Below are positions 26,271 through 35,264 of a DNA stretch of 64,000 bases, one piece after another. Positions within the stretch are counted from its first letter, which is position 1; each line of letters begins with the position of its first letter. Source of the stretch: Rubellimicrobium arenae (GTDB taxonomy: Bacteria > Pseudomonadota > Alphaproteobacteria > Rhodobacterales > Rhodobacteraceae); NCBI RefSeq assembly GCF_017916295.1, contig NZ_JAFMSS010000004.1, forward strand, positions 369,282 to 433,281. The letters run 5' to 3'. The position numbers and the translations under genes were made by a program. Below the pieces are notes generated by a model, which worked only from the letters and a program-made list of their open reading frames with translations, was not told the origin of the DNA and did no database searches.

Positions 26271-27167
26271 GGCGTCGCGAATGCGGCGCCGGTGCGCGAT
26301 GACTTCCTCCTGCACGAAGTCCCGGAAGGCCGTGACCCGCTTGGACTGCCGAAGCTCCTCGGGGTAGGCCAGGAAGACCGGAACCTCGCCCGACTCCACG
26401 TCCGGCAGCACGCGGACGAGCTCGGGGAAGTCCTCGGTGATGTAGTCCGGGATCACGCCCACGCCCAGGTCGCTGAGCGTGGCCTGGAGCACGCCGAAGT
26501 AGTTGTTGATGGTCAGCAGGCTTTGCACGTCGTAGCTGAGCAGCTGCTGCGCCAGGCTCGCCCCGGCGGCGACCTGCGCCGAGCTCGGCCCCTGCGTGAT
26601 CACCCGGTGATTGGCGATGTCCTCCATCTTCTCGATGGGGGCCGCGCGCTCGAGGTAGGTCTTGGAGGCATAAAGGCCGATGCGGATGCCCATCAGCTTC
26701 TTGCGGATGAGATCGGCCTGCGACGGCTCCTTCATGCGGATGGCGACGTCGGCCTCGCGCATGGGGAGGTCGAGCACGCGCTCCTCGAGCATCAGGTCGA
26801 TCTTGAGGTCCGGATAGCGCTCGTAGAGCTTGGTCAGCCGCGGTGCGAGCCACAGCGTGCCGAAGGCCAGCGTGGTCGTGACCCGCAGCTCGCCGAAGAC
26901 CTCCTCCTCGCTGTCGCGGATGCGGGCGGCGGCGGTCTCGAGCCGCTTGTTCATCGCCCGGGTCGCCTCGAACAGCAGCTCGCCCTGCTCGGTGAGGATG
27001 AGCCCCCGCGCATGGCGGTGGAACAGGGTGGTGTTGAGGCTCTCCTCGAGCGCCCGAATCTGGCGGCTGACGGCGGATTGGCTCAGGTGGAGGCTGTCGC
27101 CCGCATGGGTCAGGCTTCCGGCATCGGCGACCGCGTGGAAGATGCGTAGTTTGTCCCAGTCCATCAT
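26265..27167 (-). CDS. LysR-type transcriptional regulator
   Basis: A 300-residue LysR protein. HTH region: MDWDKLRIFHAVADAGSLTHAGDSLHLSQSAVSRQIRALEESL; effector domain begins GELRVTTTLAFGTLWLAPRL. ATG 27167 follows GGGAGA with good spacing. It is divergent from murI across 312 bases rich in inverted repeats, which are likely binding sites for it. Target and effector are unknown; an adjacent murI need not be the target. Confidence 0.88.
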   Translation of the reverse strand: MMDWDKLRIFHAVADAGSLTHAGDSLHLSQSAVSRQIRALEESLNTTLFHRHARGLILTEQGELLFEATRAMNKRLETAAARIRDSEEEVFGELRVTTTLAFGTLWLAPRLTKLYERYPDLKIDLMLEERVLDLPMREADVAIRMKEPSQADLIRKKLMGIRIGLYASKTYLERAAPIEKMEDIANHRVITQGPSSAQVAAGASLAQQLLSYDVQSLLTINNYFGVLQATLSDLGVGVIPDYITEDFPELVRVLPDVESGEVPVFLAYPEELRQSKRVTAFRDFVQEEVIAHRRRIRDAA

Positions 27168-27479
27168 CGATGGTCTCCCGCCCCTTCGCGAACCGCATGA
27201 CAGTAGCACGGAACTAGGTAGTCCGTGCGAAATTTGCAAAGGTGCCATGCAAATCCTGCGTAGTTGGCTGCGCAACTGCATGTTTCCAGATGGTGGCACA
27301 AGAGCGGCTGCGGCCTGCCGTGGCGCTAGTCCCGAGGGCTCCGGCGCTCGGCCGGCGACGCCGGGGCGCAGGGGGCAGGGCCGCGATGGATTTCCGCCGC
27401 GACTCCTCCTATCACCTGTCCTCACGGCCAGGGCGGGCCAACGACCCTGGCGGGCGCTTTGACGGCAAAGGGGCAGGCG
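27168..27479. promoter_or_regulatory. LysR-murI divergent region with three inverted repeats
   Basis: No gene seen in 312 bases. GCACGG-A-ACTA-GG-TAGT-CCGTGC (27206-27228) is a 10-bp interrupted palindrome. ATTTGCA-N9-TGCAAAT (27232-27254) fits the general LysR T-N11-A form. AGTTG-GCTGCG-CAACT (27263-27278 approx.) follows. All three lie within 40-110 bases of the LysR start and 200 or more from murI. Confidence 0.5.
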
Positions 27480-28292
27480 ATGGCGGTAGGCATCTTCGAC
27501 AGCGGCTTGGGCGGTCTCACGGTTCTGGACGCGGTGGCGCGGCGCCTTCCGGACCTGCCGCTCGCCTATTTCGGGGACAACGCCCACGCCCCCTACGGCG
27601 TCCGGGACGCCGAGGACATCTACCGGCTCACCACCGCCGCGACGCAGCGCCTGTTCGACGCGGGCTGCGATCTCGTGATCCTGGCCTGCAACACCGCGTC
27701 CGCCGCCGCGCTGCGCCGGATGCAGGAAACTTGGGTGCCGCCGCACAAGCGCGTGCTGGGCGTCTTCGTGCCCCTGATCGAGGCACTGACCGAACGGCAG
27801 TGGGGCGACAACTCCCCCCCGCGCGAGGTGGCGGTCAAGCACGTCGCCCTCTTCGCCACCCCCGCCACCGTCGCCTCCCGCGCGTTCCAGCGCGAGCTGG
27901 CCTTCCGCGCCATCGGCGTGGACGTCGAGGCGCAGGCCTGCGGCGGCGTGGTCGATGCGATCGAGGACGGGGACATGATCCTCGCCGAGGCGCTGGTGCG
28001 GTCGCATGTCGACGCGCTCAGGCGCAAGATGCCCGACCCGGACGCGGCGATCCTGGGCTGCACCCATTATCCGCTGATGGAACAGGTCTTCCAGGACGCC
28101 CTCGGGCCGCAGGTGAAGGTCTTCTCCCAGGCCAACCTCGTGGCCGAAAGCCTGGCCGACTACCTGCGCCGGCATCCCGGCATGGTCGGGCCGGGCACCG
28201 AGTCGATGTTCCTGACCACCGGCCGGCCCCGCCAGGTGTCCGACCGGGCGACCCAGTTCCTTCGGCGCCGGATCGAATTCCAGCCCGCCTGA
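27480..28292 (+). CDS. murI: Glutamate racemase
   Basis: A 270-residue cofactor-independent racemase producing D-glutamate for peptidoglycan. The N-terminus VGIFDSGLGGLTVLDAV, catalytic Cys in ILACNTASAAALR and the second Cys in LGCTHYPLM are all present, as are FGDNAHAPYG and ACGGVVDAIE. ATG 27480 follows AGGGGCAGG. Full length. Confidence 0.96.
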   Translation: MAVGIFDSGLGGLTVLDAVARRLPDLPLAYFGDNAHAPYGVRDAEDIYRLTTAATQRLFDAGCDLVILACNTASAAALRRMQETWVPPHKRVLGVFVPLIEALTERQWGDNSPPREVAVKHVALFATPATVASRAFQRELAFRAIGVDVEAQACGGVVDAIEDGDMILAEALVRSHVDALRRKMPDPDAAILGCTHYPLMEQVFQDALGPQVKVFSQANLVAESLADYLRRHPGMVGPGTESMFLTTGRPRQVSDRATQFLRRRIEFQPA

Positions 28293-28386
28293 CCTCCGGA
28301 CGCGCTTGCGTGGCACCAAACCGCACCGGCCCGCGTTGGGGGGCCAGCCGCTCACGCGGCATGCGCCACAACAAGGAGACCGCAGG

Positions 28387-28647
28387 ATGGCGGATGCAAG
28401 CAGCATCAGGGAGCACATGGAAGTCATCGGGGCCGATGACGTCCATGTCGGCACGGTGGACAAGGTCGAGGGCGACCGCATCAAGCTGACCAAGCGCGAC
28501 AGCGGCGAAGGCCAGCACGAAGGCCATCACCACTTCATCTCGCTCGGCCTCGTGGCCGACGTGGAAGGCGACCGGGTCCGGCTTTCGGCCAACGGCGCCG
28601 TCGCGGCCGAACTCTTCGAGGAAGAGGAAGGCGGCAGCTCCACCTGA
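28387..28647 (+). CDS. DUF2171 family protein
   Basis: An 86-residue soluble protein, IREHMEVIGADDVHVGTVDKVEGDRIKLTKRD followed by HHFISLGLVADVEGDRVRLS, which is the DUF2171 (PRC-barrel-like) pattern, with an acidic tail (ELFEEEEGG). Function is unknown in the family; members are common stress-induced small proteins in proteobacteria. An AAGGAG-type site precedes ATG 28387. Confidence 0.85.
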   Translation: MADASSIREHMEVIGADDVHVGTVDKVEGDRIKLTKRDSGEGQHEGHHHFISLGLVADVEGDRVRLSANGAVAAELFEEEEGGSST

Positions 28648-28740
28648 GCGCCTCCGGCCCGGCACGGCCCGCGACACCCTGCGCCGTTGCGCGCAGGGGA
28701 CGCAGGTCGTAGATCCCCCTTCCAACGAAGGGGGACTCGC

Positions 28741-29766
28741 ATGACCGCCAATGTCGCCATCCTGGGCGCCTCGGGCTACACGGGGGCGGAGCTTGTCCGC
28801 CTCATCGCCACGCATCCCGACATGCGGATCGCCGCCCTGACCGCGGACCGCAAGGCCGGCCAGTCGATGGCGCAGGTCTTTCCGCATCTGCGGCACCTCG
28901 ACCTGCCGCAGCTCACCACCATCGACCAGGTGGATTTCGCCGGCATCGACCTGGCCTTCGTGGCGCTGCCGCACGGCCTGAGCCAGGCGCTGGTCAAGGA
29001 CCTGCCGCGCACGCTCAGGGTCGTGGATCTCGGCGCCGACTTCCGCCTGACCCCCGAAGGCTACCGCAGCTGGTACGGCGCCGACCATGTCGCGCCCGAG
29101 CTCCAGCAGGAGGCCGTCTACGGCCTGACCGAGTTCTACCGCGACCGCATCCGGGGCGCCCGCCTCGTGGCCGGGACCGGGTGCAACGCCGCCACGGTCC
29201 AGTTCGCGCTCCGGCCCCTGATCGAGGCTCGCCTGATCGACCTCGACGACATCGTCTGCGACCTCAAGAACGGCATCTCCGGCGCCGGCCGCTCGCTCAA
29301 GGAGAACATGCTCTTCGCGGAACGCAGCGAGGACGTCGCCGGCTACTCCCAGGGGGGCAAGCACCGCCACCTGGGCGAGTTCGACCAGGAGTTCTCGGCC
29401 CTGGCCGGGCGCGAGGTGCGCATCCTTTTCACGCCCCATTTGATTCCGGTCAATCGCGGCATCCTCGCGTCGTGCTACGTCAAGGGCGATCCGCAGGCGA
29501 TTCATGCGGCCCTCGCGGCCCGCTACGCCCCGGAGCCGTTCTGCGTCGTCCTGCCCTATGGGGAGCTGCCCGCCATGTCCCATGTCCAAGGCTCCAACTT
29601 CGTCCACCTGGGCGTGGTCGGCGACCGGGTGGCGGGCCGGACGCTGGTCGTCTCGACCCTCGACAACCTCAACAAGGGCTCCTCGGGCCAGGCGATGCAG
29701 AACGCCAACCTGATGCTGGGCCTTCCGGAAACGGCGGGCCTGATGCTCGCCCCCATCTTCCCATGA
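28741..29766 (+). CDS. argC: N-acetyl-gamma-glutamyl-phosphate reductase
   Basis: A 341-residue arginine-synthesis enzyme reducing N-acetylglutamyl phosphate to the semialdehyde. GASGYTGAELVRL is the NADP-binding start; the catalytic Cys148 lies in VAGTGCNAATVQF; HRHLGEFDQEF and the C-terminal LDNLNKGSSGQAMQNANLML are conserved. GAAGGGGGA precedes ATG 28741. ccmE follows after 10 bases, so argC leads the ccm transcript, probably by chance. Confidence 0.96.
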   Translation: MTANVAILGASGYTGAELVRLIATHPDMRIAALTADRKAGQSMAQVFPHLRHLDLPQLTTIDQVDFAGIDLAFVALPHGLSQALVKDLPRTLRVVDLGADFRLTPEGYRSWYGADHVAPELQQEAVYGLTEFYRDRIRGARLVAGTGCNAATVQFALRPLIEARLIDLDDIVCDLKNGISGAGRSLKENMLFAERSEDVAGYSQGGKHRHLGEFDQEFSALAGREVRILFTPHLIPVNRGILASCYVKGDPQAIHAALAARYAPEPFCVVLPYGELPAMSHVQGSNFVHLGVVGDRVAGRTLVVSTLDNLNKGSSGQAMQNANLMLGLPETAGLMLAPIFP

Positions 29767-29776
29767 GGCGCCTGCC

Positions 29777-30259
29777 ATGATGCCCCTCAAGAAGAAGCGC
29801 CGCATCCAGATCATCGCCCTGGCGGCGGCGTCCCTCCTGCTGTCCACGGGCCTGATCGGCTACGCGATGCGCGACGGGATCAACTACTTCCGCTCGCCCA
29901 GCCAGCTCCTGGCCGAGCCGCCCTCCGCCGCCGAGGTGTTCCGCCTGGGCGGCCTCGTGAAGGACGGCAGCATCAAGCCGGACGAGGGCGTGCACTTCTT
30001 CTTCACCGTGACCGATGGCGGGGCCGAGATCCCGGTCCACTACGTCGGCGACAACCTCAAGCCGGACCTCTTCGACGAAGGGCAGGGGACCGTGGCCACC
30101 GGGCGCTTCGTCGACGGCACCTTCGAGGCGACCGAGATCCTGGCCAAGCACGACGAATCCTACATGCCCAAGGAGGTCATCGACGCGCTCAAGGACCAGG
30201 GCGTCTATGTCGAGCCGGGCGCGGACGGCGCAACGCACGGTGCTCCAGTAACCAATTAA
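29777..30259 (+). CDS. ccmE: Cytochrome c maturation haem chaperone CcmE
   Basis: A 160-residue membrane-anchored periplasmic protein that binds haem covalently before passing it to CcmF. An N-terminal anchor (IIALAAASLLLSTGLIGYAM) is followed by the OB-fold domain. The haem-binding motif HDESYMP has His125 and Tyr129. The genes after it are an endolysin and a holin, then ccmF, an unusual interruption of the ccm order. Confidence 0.96.
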   Translation: MMPLKKKRRIQIIALAAASLLLSTGLIGYAMRDGINYFRSPSQLLAEPPSAAEVFRLGGLVKDGSIKPDEGVHFFFTVTDGGAEIPVHYVGDNLKPDLFDEGQGTVATGRFVDGTFEATEILAKHDESYMPKEVIDALKDQGVYVEPGADGATHGAPVTN

Positions 30260-30261
30260 CC
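30249..30261. promoter_or_regulatory. Paired TAACC half-sites before the lysis genes
   Basis: TAACC-AA-TTAACC overlaps the ccmE stop, 45-55 bases before the endolysin start. TTAACC is a CtrA half-site in alphaproteobacteria and GTA genes in Rhodobacter depend on CtrA, but the spacing here (8) differs from the full TTAA-N7-TTAA site, so this is a weak candidate. Confidence 0.25.
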
Positions 30262-30304
30262 CGTCGGCGCGATCCTGGCCCCCATCCACAACAGGGGGAC
30301 CCCC

Positions 30305-30916
30305 ATGCCGACCGTCGAAGACATCGCCCGAGAGATCGTCGCCCGCGAGGGCGGCTGGTCCGACCGCCCCGGAGACCCGGGCGGAGCCACCCAGTACGGC
30401 GTCACCATCGAGACGCTGCGGCGCCTTCGCCTCGATCTGGATGGCGACCGCCGCGTGACCGAAGCCGACCTGCGCCGGCTGACGCCCCAGCAGGCGGCCG
30501 CCATCTTCATCCGCCATTACTTCCAGCAGCCCCGGCTGGACGAACTGCCCCAGGCGCTGCAACCCAGCGTCTTCGACATGCAGGTGAACGCGGGGCCGCA
30601 GGCCATCCGCATCCTGCAGACGATGCTGACCGGGATGGGGCATCCCTGCGCCGCCGACGGGATCGTCGGGCCCCGGACCATCGCGGCTGCCCACGAGGCG
30701 GCCCGGACCGCGCCCGACCACATCGTGGACGCCTACGGCATCGCGCGGCGCAACTACTACTACGCCCTGGCCGAGGCCCGGCCCGCCTGCCGGCAATTCG
30801 CCTGCCGCCGCGACGGCGGAAAGGGCGGCTGGATTACCCGGGCGGAGTCCTTCATCGCCCCGCGCTACCATCTGACCGACGCCGAGCACCGCGAAAGGAC
30901 CAGGTCATGGCACTGA
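30305..30916 (+). CDS. GH108-family endolysin (GTA-type peptidoglycan hydrolase)
   Basis: A 203-residue muramidase-like protein. The glycosyl hydrolase 108 domain shows IAREIVAREGGWSDRPGDPGG with catalytic Glu15, and TQYGVTIETLRRLR; the second half (VFDMQVNAGPQAIRILQ, DGIVGPRTIAAA) is the peptidoglycan-binding PG_binding_3 part. There is no signal peptide, so it needs the holin encoded by the next, overlapping gene. In Rhodobacter capsulatus a GH108 endolysin and 3TM holin release the gene transfer agent; homologous function here is inferred. Confidence 0.88.
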   Translation: MPTVEDIAREIVAREGGWSDRPGDPGGATQYGVTIETLRRLRLDLDGDRRVTEADLRRLTPQQAAAIFIRHYFQQPRLDELPQALQPSVFDMQVNAGPQAIRILQTMLTGMGHPCAADGIVGPRTIAAAHEAARTAPDHIVDAYGIARRNYYYALAEARPACRQFACRRDGGKGGWITRAESFIAPRYHLTDAEHRERTRSWH

Positions 30917-31422
30917 TCGTGAACCCGCTGGGCTGGCTCTCGGGGGCGCAGGCCATCGACATCGCCGACCAGCTTCGGCGGCAGGCCGAGACGTCGGGGA
31001 TGCCCCCGGCCGTCGACCACCTCGGCCAGCGGCCGCGCGCCGCCTTCGACCGCGTGGTGGACGCGCTGAACCGGCTGCCCCGGCCCGTCTCCGCCCTGGG
31101 GACGCTCGCGCTCCTGGGCGCGGCCGTCGTCGCGCCGGACTGGTTCTCGGACCGCATGGAGGCGCTGGCCCGCATGCCCGAGGGGCTTTGGTGGCTGATC
31201 GGGGCGGTGCTGTCGCTGCATTTCGGCGCACGCGTCCAGGCTCATGCCCAGGAGTTCCAGCGCGAGATCCTCGCCTCCGCCACCGCGCCCCGGCCGGTCG
31301 CATCCCTTCGGGCCGACAGCCCGTCCGCCGCCGAGCCGGGGGGCGACGCCGCTCTCACCCTCGGGACGCTGGCTCCCGCCGCGAACGCCGCCCTGGCCGA
31401 CTGGCAGCGCGTCCGAGCGTGA
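30907..31422 (+). CDS. 3TM-type holin (GTA release holin)
   Basis: A 171-residue protein with an amphipathic N-terminus, hydrophobic segments at about 60-80 (PVSALGTLALLGAAVVAPDW) and 95-112 (LWWLIGAVLSLHFGARV), then a polar tail. This fits the Holin_3TM family linked to gene-transfer-agent release. Its start overlaps the endolysin end by ten bases. Together they make a lysis cassette sitting inside the ccm gene string; the remaining GTA structural genes are not in the window. Confidence 0.8.
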   Translation: MALIVNPLGWLSGAQAIDIADQLRRQAETSGMPPAVDHLGQRPRAAFDRVVDALNRLPRPVSALGTLALLGAAVVAPDWFSDRMEALARMPEGLWWLIGAVLSLHFGARVQAHAQEFQREILASATAPRPVASLRADSPSAAEPGGDAALTLGTLAPAANAALADWQRVRA

Positions 31423-31480
31423 CGATCTGCCCCGGCCCGCCGTGCTTGGCGCGCCGGGGCCCAACATGTATATGCGCAAC

Positions 31481-33442
31481 ATGATCGTCGAACTCGGACA
31501 TTTCGCCCTTATCCTGGCCTTCGGGACCGCCCTGCTCCAGACCGTCGTGCCGCTCGTCGGGGCGCAGAAGGGCTGGCGCGGCTGGATGGAGATGGCCACG
31601 CCTGCCGCCACGGCGCAGTTCCTGCTGATCGCCTTCGCCTTCGGCGCGGTCAGCTGGGCCTTCCTCACCTCCGACTTCTCGGTTCTCCTCGTCTACGAGA
31701 ACTCGCATTCGGCGAAGCCCTGGCTCTACAAGCTGACGGGCGTCTGGGGCAACCACGAGGGCTCGATGCTCCTCTGGGTGCTGATCCTGTCCGCCTTCGG
31801 GGCGGCGGCGGCGATGTTCGGGACGAACCTGCCGCTCCCCCTCAAGGCGCGGGTGCTGGCGGTCCAGGCCTCGATCGGTGTGGCGTTCCTGGCGTTCATC
31901 CTGTTCACGTCGAACCCGTTCCTGCGGATCGAGGTGCCGCCGATGGACGGCCGGGATCTCAATCCGCTCCTTCAGGACCCCGGTCTCGCCTTCCATCCGC
32001 CCTTCCTTTACCTGGGCTATGTCGGGCTCTCGATGTCCTTCTCGTTCGCCGTGGCCGCCCTGATCGAGGGGCGGGTGGACGCGGCCTGGGCCCGCTGGGT
32101 CCGGCCCTGGACGCTCGCCGCCTGGATGTTCCTGACGGTCGGCATCGCCCTCGGAAGCTGGTGGGCCTACTACGAGCTCGGATGGGGCGGCTTCTGGTTC
32201 TGGGACCCGGTCGAGAACGCGAGCTTCATGCCCTGGCTCCTTGCCGCCGCGCTGCTCCATTCCGCGATCGTGGTCGAAAAGCGCGAGTCGCTGAAATCCT
32301 GGACGGTCCTTCTCGCGATCCTGGCCTTCGGATTCTCGCTCCTGGGGACGTTCATCGTCCGCTCGGGCGTCATCACCTCGGTCCATGCCTTCGCCATGGA
32401 CCCGGCCCGCGGCGTCGCCATCCTCATCGTGCTGGCCCTGTTCGTGGGCGGCGCGCTCACTCTCTTTGCCGCGCGCGCGACGGCGCTCGAGGCCAAGGGG
32501 GTCTTCGGCATGGTCAGCCGGGAGGCTGCTCTCGTGCTCAACAACATCCTGCTGGCCGTGGCCGCCTTCGTGGTCTTCGTCGGGACGATCTGGCCGCTGG
32601 TCGCGCAGATGCTCCTGGGCCGCGTCCTGTCGGTCGGCGCGCCATTCTTCGAGGCTGCCTTCACGCCCTTCATGGTGGTCCTGGCCATCGTCCTGCCTGT
32701 CGGCAGCCTCCTCGCCTGGAAGCGGGGTGACCTGACACGCAGCCTGCGGGCGCTGCTGCCGGCGCTGATCCTCGCCTTCGCGCTGGCCGCCCTGGCCTGG
32801 ACCGTCGGAACCGGGCGCTCGATCCTGGCTCCCGTCGGAACGGCGCTGGGCGTCTGGATCATCGCCGGCGCGGCCGTGGACCTGTGGCAGCGCACCGGCA
32901 CGTCCGGGGCCTCGCGGCTCCTTCGCCTGCCGCGCGCGGATTGGGGCAAGGCGATCTCCCATGCCGGGCTGGGCGTGACGATCCTTGGCATCTCCCTCCT
33001 CATGGCCTGGCAGGAGGAGGACATCCGGACCGCGGCCCTGGGCGAGTCGTTCCAGGTCGGCGCCTACGAGCTGACCCTGAACAGCGTGGACGAGGTGCCC
33101 GGGCCCAACTACCGCAGCCTGATGGCGGACGTGACCGTGACCCGCGACGGAGCCCAGGTCGCCCGCCTCCATCCCGAGAAGCGGTTCTACCCCGTCGCGG
33201 CCATGCCGACGACCGAAGCCGCGATTCAGAACGGCGTCCTGCGCGACATCTATGTCGTGATCGGCGACGCGCAGGAGGGGGGCGGTTATGCCGTGCGGAC
33301 CTACATCAAGCCCTTCGCGAACTGGATCTGGGGCGGAGCCATCCTGATGGCGCTGGGCGGACTCATGTCGCTGTCGGATCGGCGCCTTCGCGTGGCAGCC
33401 GGCGCCGCCCGACTGTCCCGCGCTGCGGTGGCCGCGGAATGA
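31481..33442 (+). CDS. ccmF: Haem lyase CcmF (Ccl1)
   Basis: A 653-residue inner-membrane protein with about 14-15 helices that ligates haem to apocytochrome c. The WWD haem-handling motif is in WGGFWFWDPVENASFMPWL; start region VELGHFALILAFGTALLQ and VYENSHSAKPWLYKL are typical. Start ATG 31481 is the family N-terminus; in-frame ATGs at 31466 and 31472 are alternatives and none has a clear ribosome site, suggesting coupling to upstream translation. Its stop overlaps ccmH (ATGA). Confidence 0.95.
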   Translation: MIVELGHFALILAFGTALLQTVVPLVGAQKGWRGWMEMATPAATAQFLLIAFAFGAVSWAFLTSDFSVLLVYENSHSAKPWLYKLTGVWGNHEGSMLLWVLILSAFGAAAAMFGTNLPLPLKARVLAVQASIGVAFLAFILFTSNPFLRIEVPPMDGRDLNPLLQDPGLAFHPPFLYLGYVGLSMSFSFAVAALIEGRVDAAWARWVRPWTLAAWMFLTVGIALGSWWAYYELGWGGFWFWDPVENASFMPWLLAAALLHSAIVVEKRESLKSWTVLLAILAFGFSLLGTFIVRSGVITSVHAFAMDPARGVAILIVLALFVGGALTLFAARATALEAKGVFGMVSREAALVLNNILLAVAAFVVFVGTIWPLVAQMLLGRVLSVGAPFFEAAFTPFMVVLAIVLPVGSLLAWKRGDLTRSLRALLPALILAFALAALAWTVGTGRSILAPVGTALGVWIIAGAAVDLWQRTGTSGASRLLRLPRADWGKAISHAGLGVTILGISLLMAWQEEDIRTAALGESFQVGAYELTLNSVDEVPGPNYRSLMADVTVTRDGAQVARLHPEKRFYPVAAMPTTEAAIQNGVLRDIYVVIGDAQEGGGYAVRTYIKPFANWIWGGAILMALGGLMSLSDRRLRVAAGAARLSRAAVAAE

Positions 33443-33885
33443 GGGCCCTTCTGTTCGCGCTCCTGTTGTGGCCCACGGCGCTCCTCGCCGTGGAGCCGGA
33501 CGAGGTGCTGTCGGACCCGGGGCTCGAAGCGCGGGCGCGGGAGATCTCGACCGGCCTGCGTTGCCCGGTGTGCCGCAACGAATCCATCGACGAATCGCAC
33601 GCCCAGGTGGCCCGGGACATCCGCCTCCTCGTGCGGGAGCGTCTCGAGGCTGGCGACAGCGACAATCAGGTCCAGGCGGCGGTGGTGGCGCGCTACGGGG
33701 AATACGTGCTCCTGCGCCCGACCGCCGAGGGGGCGAACCTCCTGCTCTGGCTCGCGGGGCCGGCGATGCTGGTCGCCGGGCTCGGGATCGGCTGGGCCGT
33801 GGTCCGCGGCCGAAGCAGGGGGCCGGAGCCGGAAAGCCTGACCGCCGACGAGAAGGCCCGGCTTGAGGATCTCCTGCGCCACTGA
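33439..33885 (+). CDS. ccmH: Cytochrome c maturation protein CcmH (Ccl2)
   Basis: A 148-residue thiol oxidoreductase keeping the CxxCH motif of apocytochromes reduced. Signal peptide MRALLFALLLWPTALLA, then the redox motif LRCPVC (Cys42, Cys45), QVARDIRLLVRERLEAG, a membrane helix near residues 98-120 and a short cytoplasmic tail. It overlaps ccmF by four bases. No ccmI is directly attached; a shared terminator follows. Confidence 0.95.
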   Translation: MRALLFALLLWPTALLAVEPDEVLSDPGLEARAREISTGLRCPVCRNESIDESHAQVARDIRLLVRERLEAGDSDNQVQAAVVARYGEYVLLRPTAEGANLLLWLAGPAMLVAGLGIGWAVVRGRSRGPEPESLTADEKARLEDLLRH

Positions 33886-33909
33886 CGCGAAGGGTGCCCC
33901 AGGAAAGTG

Positions 33910-33936
33910 AAGGGCCGCCTTGTGGCGGCCCTTTGG
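33910..33936. terminator. Bidirectional terminator between ccmH and gltA
   Basis: AAGGGCCGCC-TTGT-GGCGGCCCTT (33910-33933) forms a perfect 10-bp stem between convergent genes; the gltA stop is eight bases on. Confidence 0.85.
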
Positions 33937-33940
33937 GTGG

Positions 33941-35233
33941 TCAGCGGTTCTCGATCTCGATGTAGTCGCGCAGCGACTCGCCCAGGTAGAGCTGCCGCGG
34001 CCGCCCGATCTTGAGCTGCGGATCGGCAAGCTGCTCCTTCCATTGCGAGATCCAGCCCACCGTTCGCGCGAGCGCAAAGATCGGAGTGAACATCGCGGTC
34101 GGGAAGCCCATCGCCTCGAGGATGATGCCCGAGTAGAAGTCCACGTTCGGATACAGCTTGCGCTGGATGAAGTAGTCGTCCTGCAGCGCGATCCGCTCCA
34201 GTTCCTGCGCCACCTGCAGGAGCGGGTTGTCATGGACGCCGAGAAGCTCGAGCACCTCGTCGGCGGTCTGCTTCATGACCTTGGCGCGGGGGTCGAAGTT
34301 CTTGTAGACGCGGTGCCCGAAGCCCATCAGCCGCACGTTGGACGACTTGTCCTTCACCTTGGCGATGAAGTCGGGGATGTTCTCGGGCGTGCCGATCTGG
34401 CGCAGCATCTCGAGGGTGGCCTGGTTCGCGCCGCCATGGGCCGGACCCCAGAGGCAGGCGATCCCGGCCGCGATGCAGGCGAAGGGGTTCGCCCCCGAGG
34501 ACGACGCCAGCCGCACCGTCGACGTCGAGGCATTCTGCTCGTGGTCGGCGTGCAGCGTGAAGATCCTGTCCATCGCACGGGCGAGGACGGGGTTCACGTC
34601 ATAGGGCTCGGCCGGGACGGCAAAGCACATGTGCAGGAAGTTGGCCGCGTAATCGAGGTCGTTGCGCGGGTACACGAAGGGCTGGCCGATCGAGTACTTG
34701 TAGGCCATCGCCGCGATGGTCGGCATCTTGGCGATCAGGCGGTAGGCCGCGATCTCGCGCTGGCGCGGGTCGTTGATGTCGAGGCTGTCGTGGTAGAAGG
34801 CCGACATGGCCCCGACCACGCCCACCATGGTCGCCATCGGATGCGCGTCCCGCCGGAAGCCCCGGAAGAAGTTGTGCATCTGCTCGTGGATCATGGTGTG
34901 CCGCGTCACCGTGGTCTCGAACTTCTCGAGCTCGGCGGCGGAGGGCAGCTCTCCGTACAGGAGGAGGTAGCAGACCTCGAGGTAATGCGAGCGTTCGGCC
35001 AGTTGCTCGATCGGATAGCCCCGATGGGTCAGGATGCCCTTGTCCCCGTCGATGAACGTGATCGTCGAGTCGCAGGCGGCGGTCGAGGTGAAGCCGGGGT
35101 CGTAGGTGAAGACGTCCGCCTGGCCATAAAGCTTGCGGATGTCGATGCAGTCGGGCCCCTCGGTGGGGCTCAGGATCGGCAGGGCGTACTCCTTGCCGTC
35201 GATGGTGAGCGTGGCGGTCCTGTTCTCGGCCAT
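33941..35233 (-). CDS. gltA: Citrate synthase (type II)
   Basis: A 430-residue TCA-cycle enzyme joining oxaloacetate and acetyl-CoA. Active-site regions HADHEQNASTSTVRLASSSG, GFGHRVYKNFDPRAK and LEAMGFPTAMFTPIFALARTVGW are present; the N-terminal beta domain (ATLTIDGKEYALPIL) marks the hexameric, NADH-sensitive type. ATG 35233 follows GAGGGG. gltX lies 31 bases upstream on the same strand. Confidence 0.97.
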   Translation of the reverse strand: MAENRTATLTIDGKEYALPILSPTEGPDCIDIRKLYGQADVFTYDPGFTSTAACDSTITFIDGDKGILTHRGYPIEQLAERSHYLEVCYLLLYGELPSAAELEKFETTVTRHTMIHEQMHNFFRGFRRDAHPMATMVGVVGAMSAFYHDSLDINDPRQREIAAYRLIAKMPTIAAMAYKYSIGQPFVYPRNDLDYAANFLHMCFAVPAEPYDVNPVLARAMDRIFTLHADHEQNASTSTVRLASSSGANPFACIAAGIACLWGPAHGGANQATLEMLRQIGTPENIPDFIAKVKDKSSNVRLMGFGHRVYKNFDPRAKVMKQTADEVLELLGVHDNPLLQVAQELERIALQDDYFIQRKLYPNVDFYSGIILEAMGFPTAMFTPIFALARTVGWISQWKEQLADPQLKIGRPRQLYLGESLRDYIEIENR

Positions 35234-35264
35234 GAAGGCGCCCCTCTGTTGTTCCACGGTCTCT

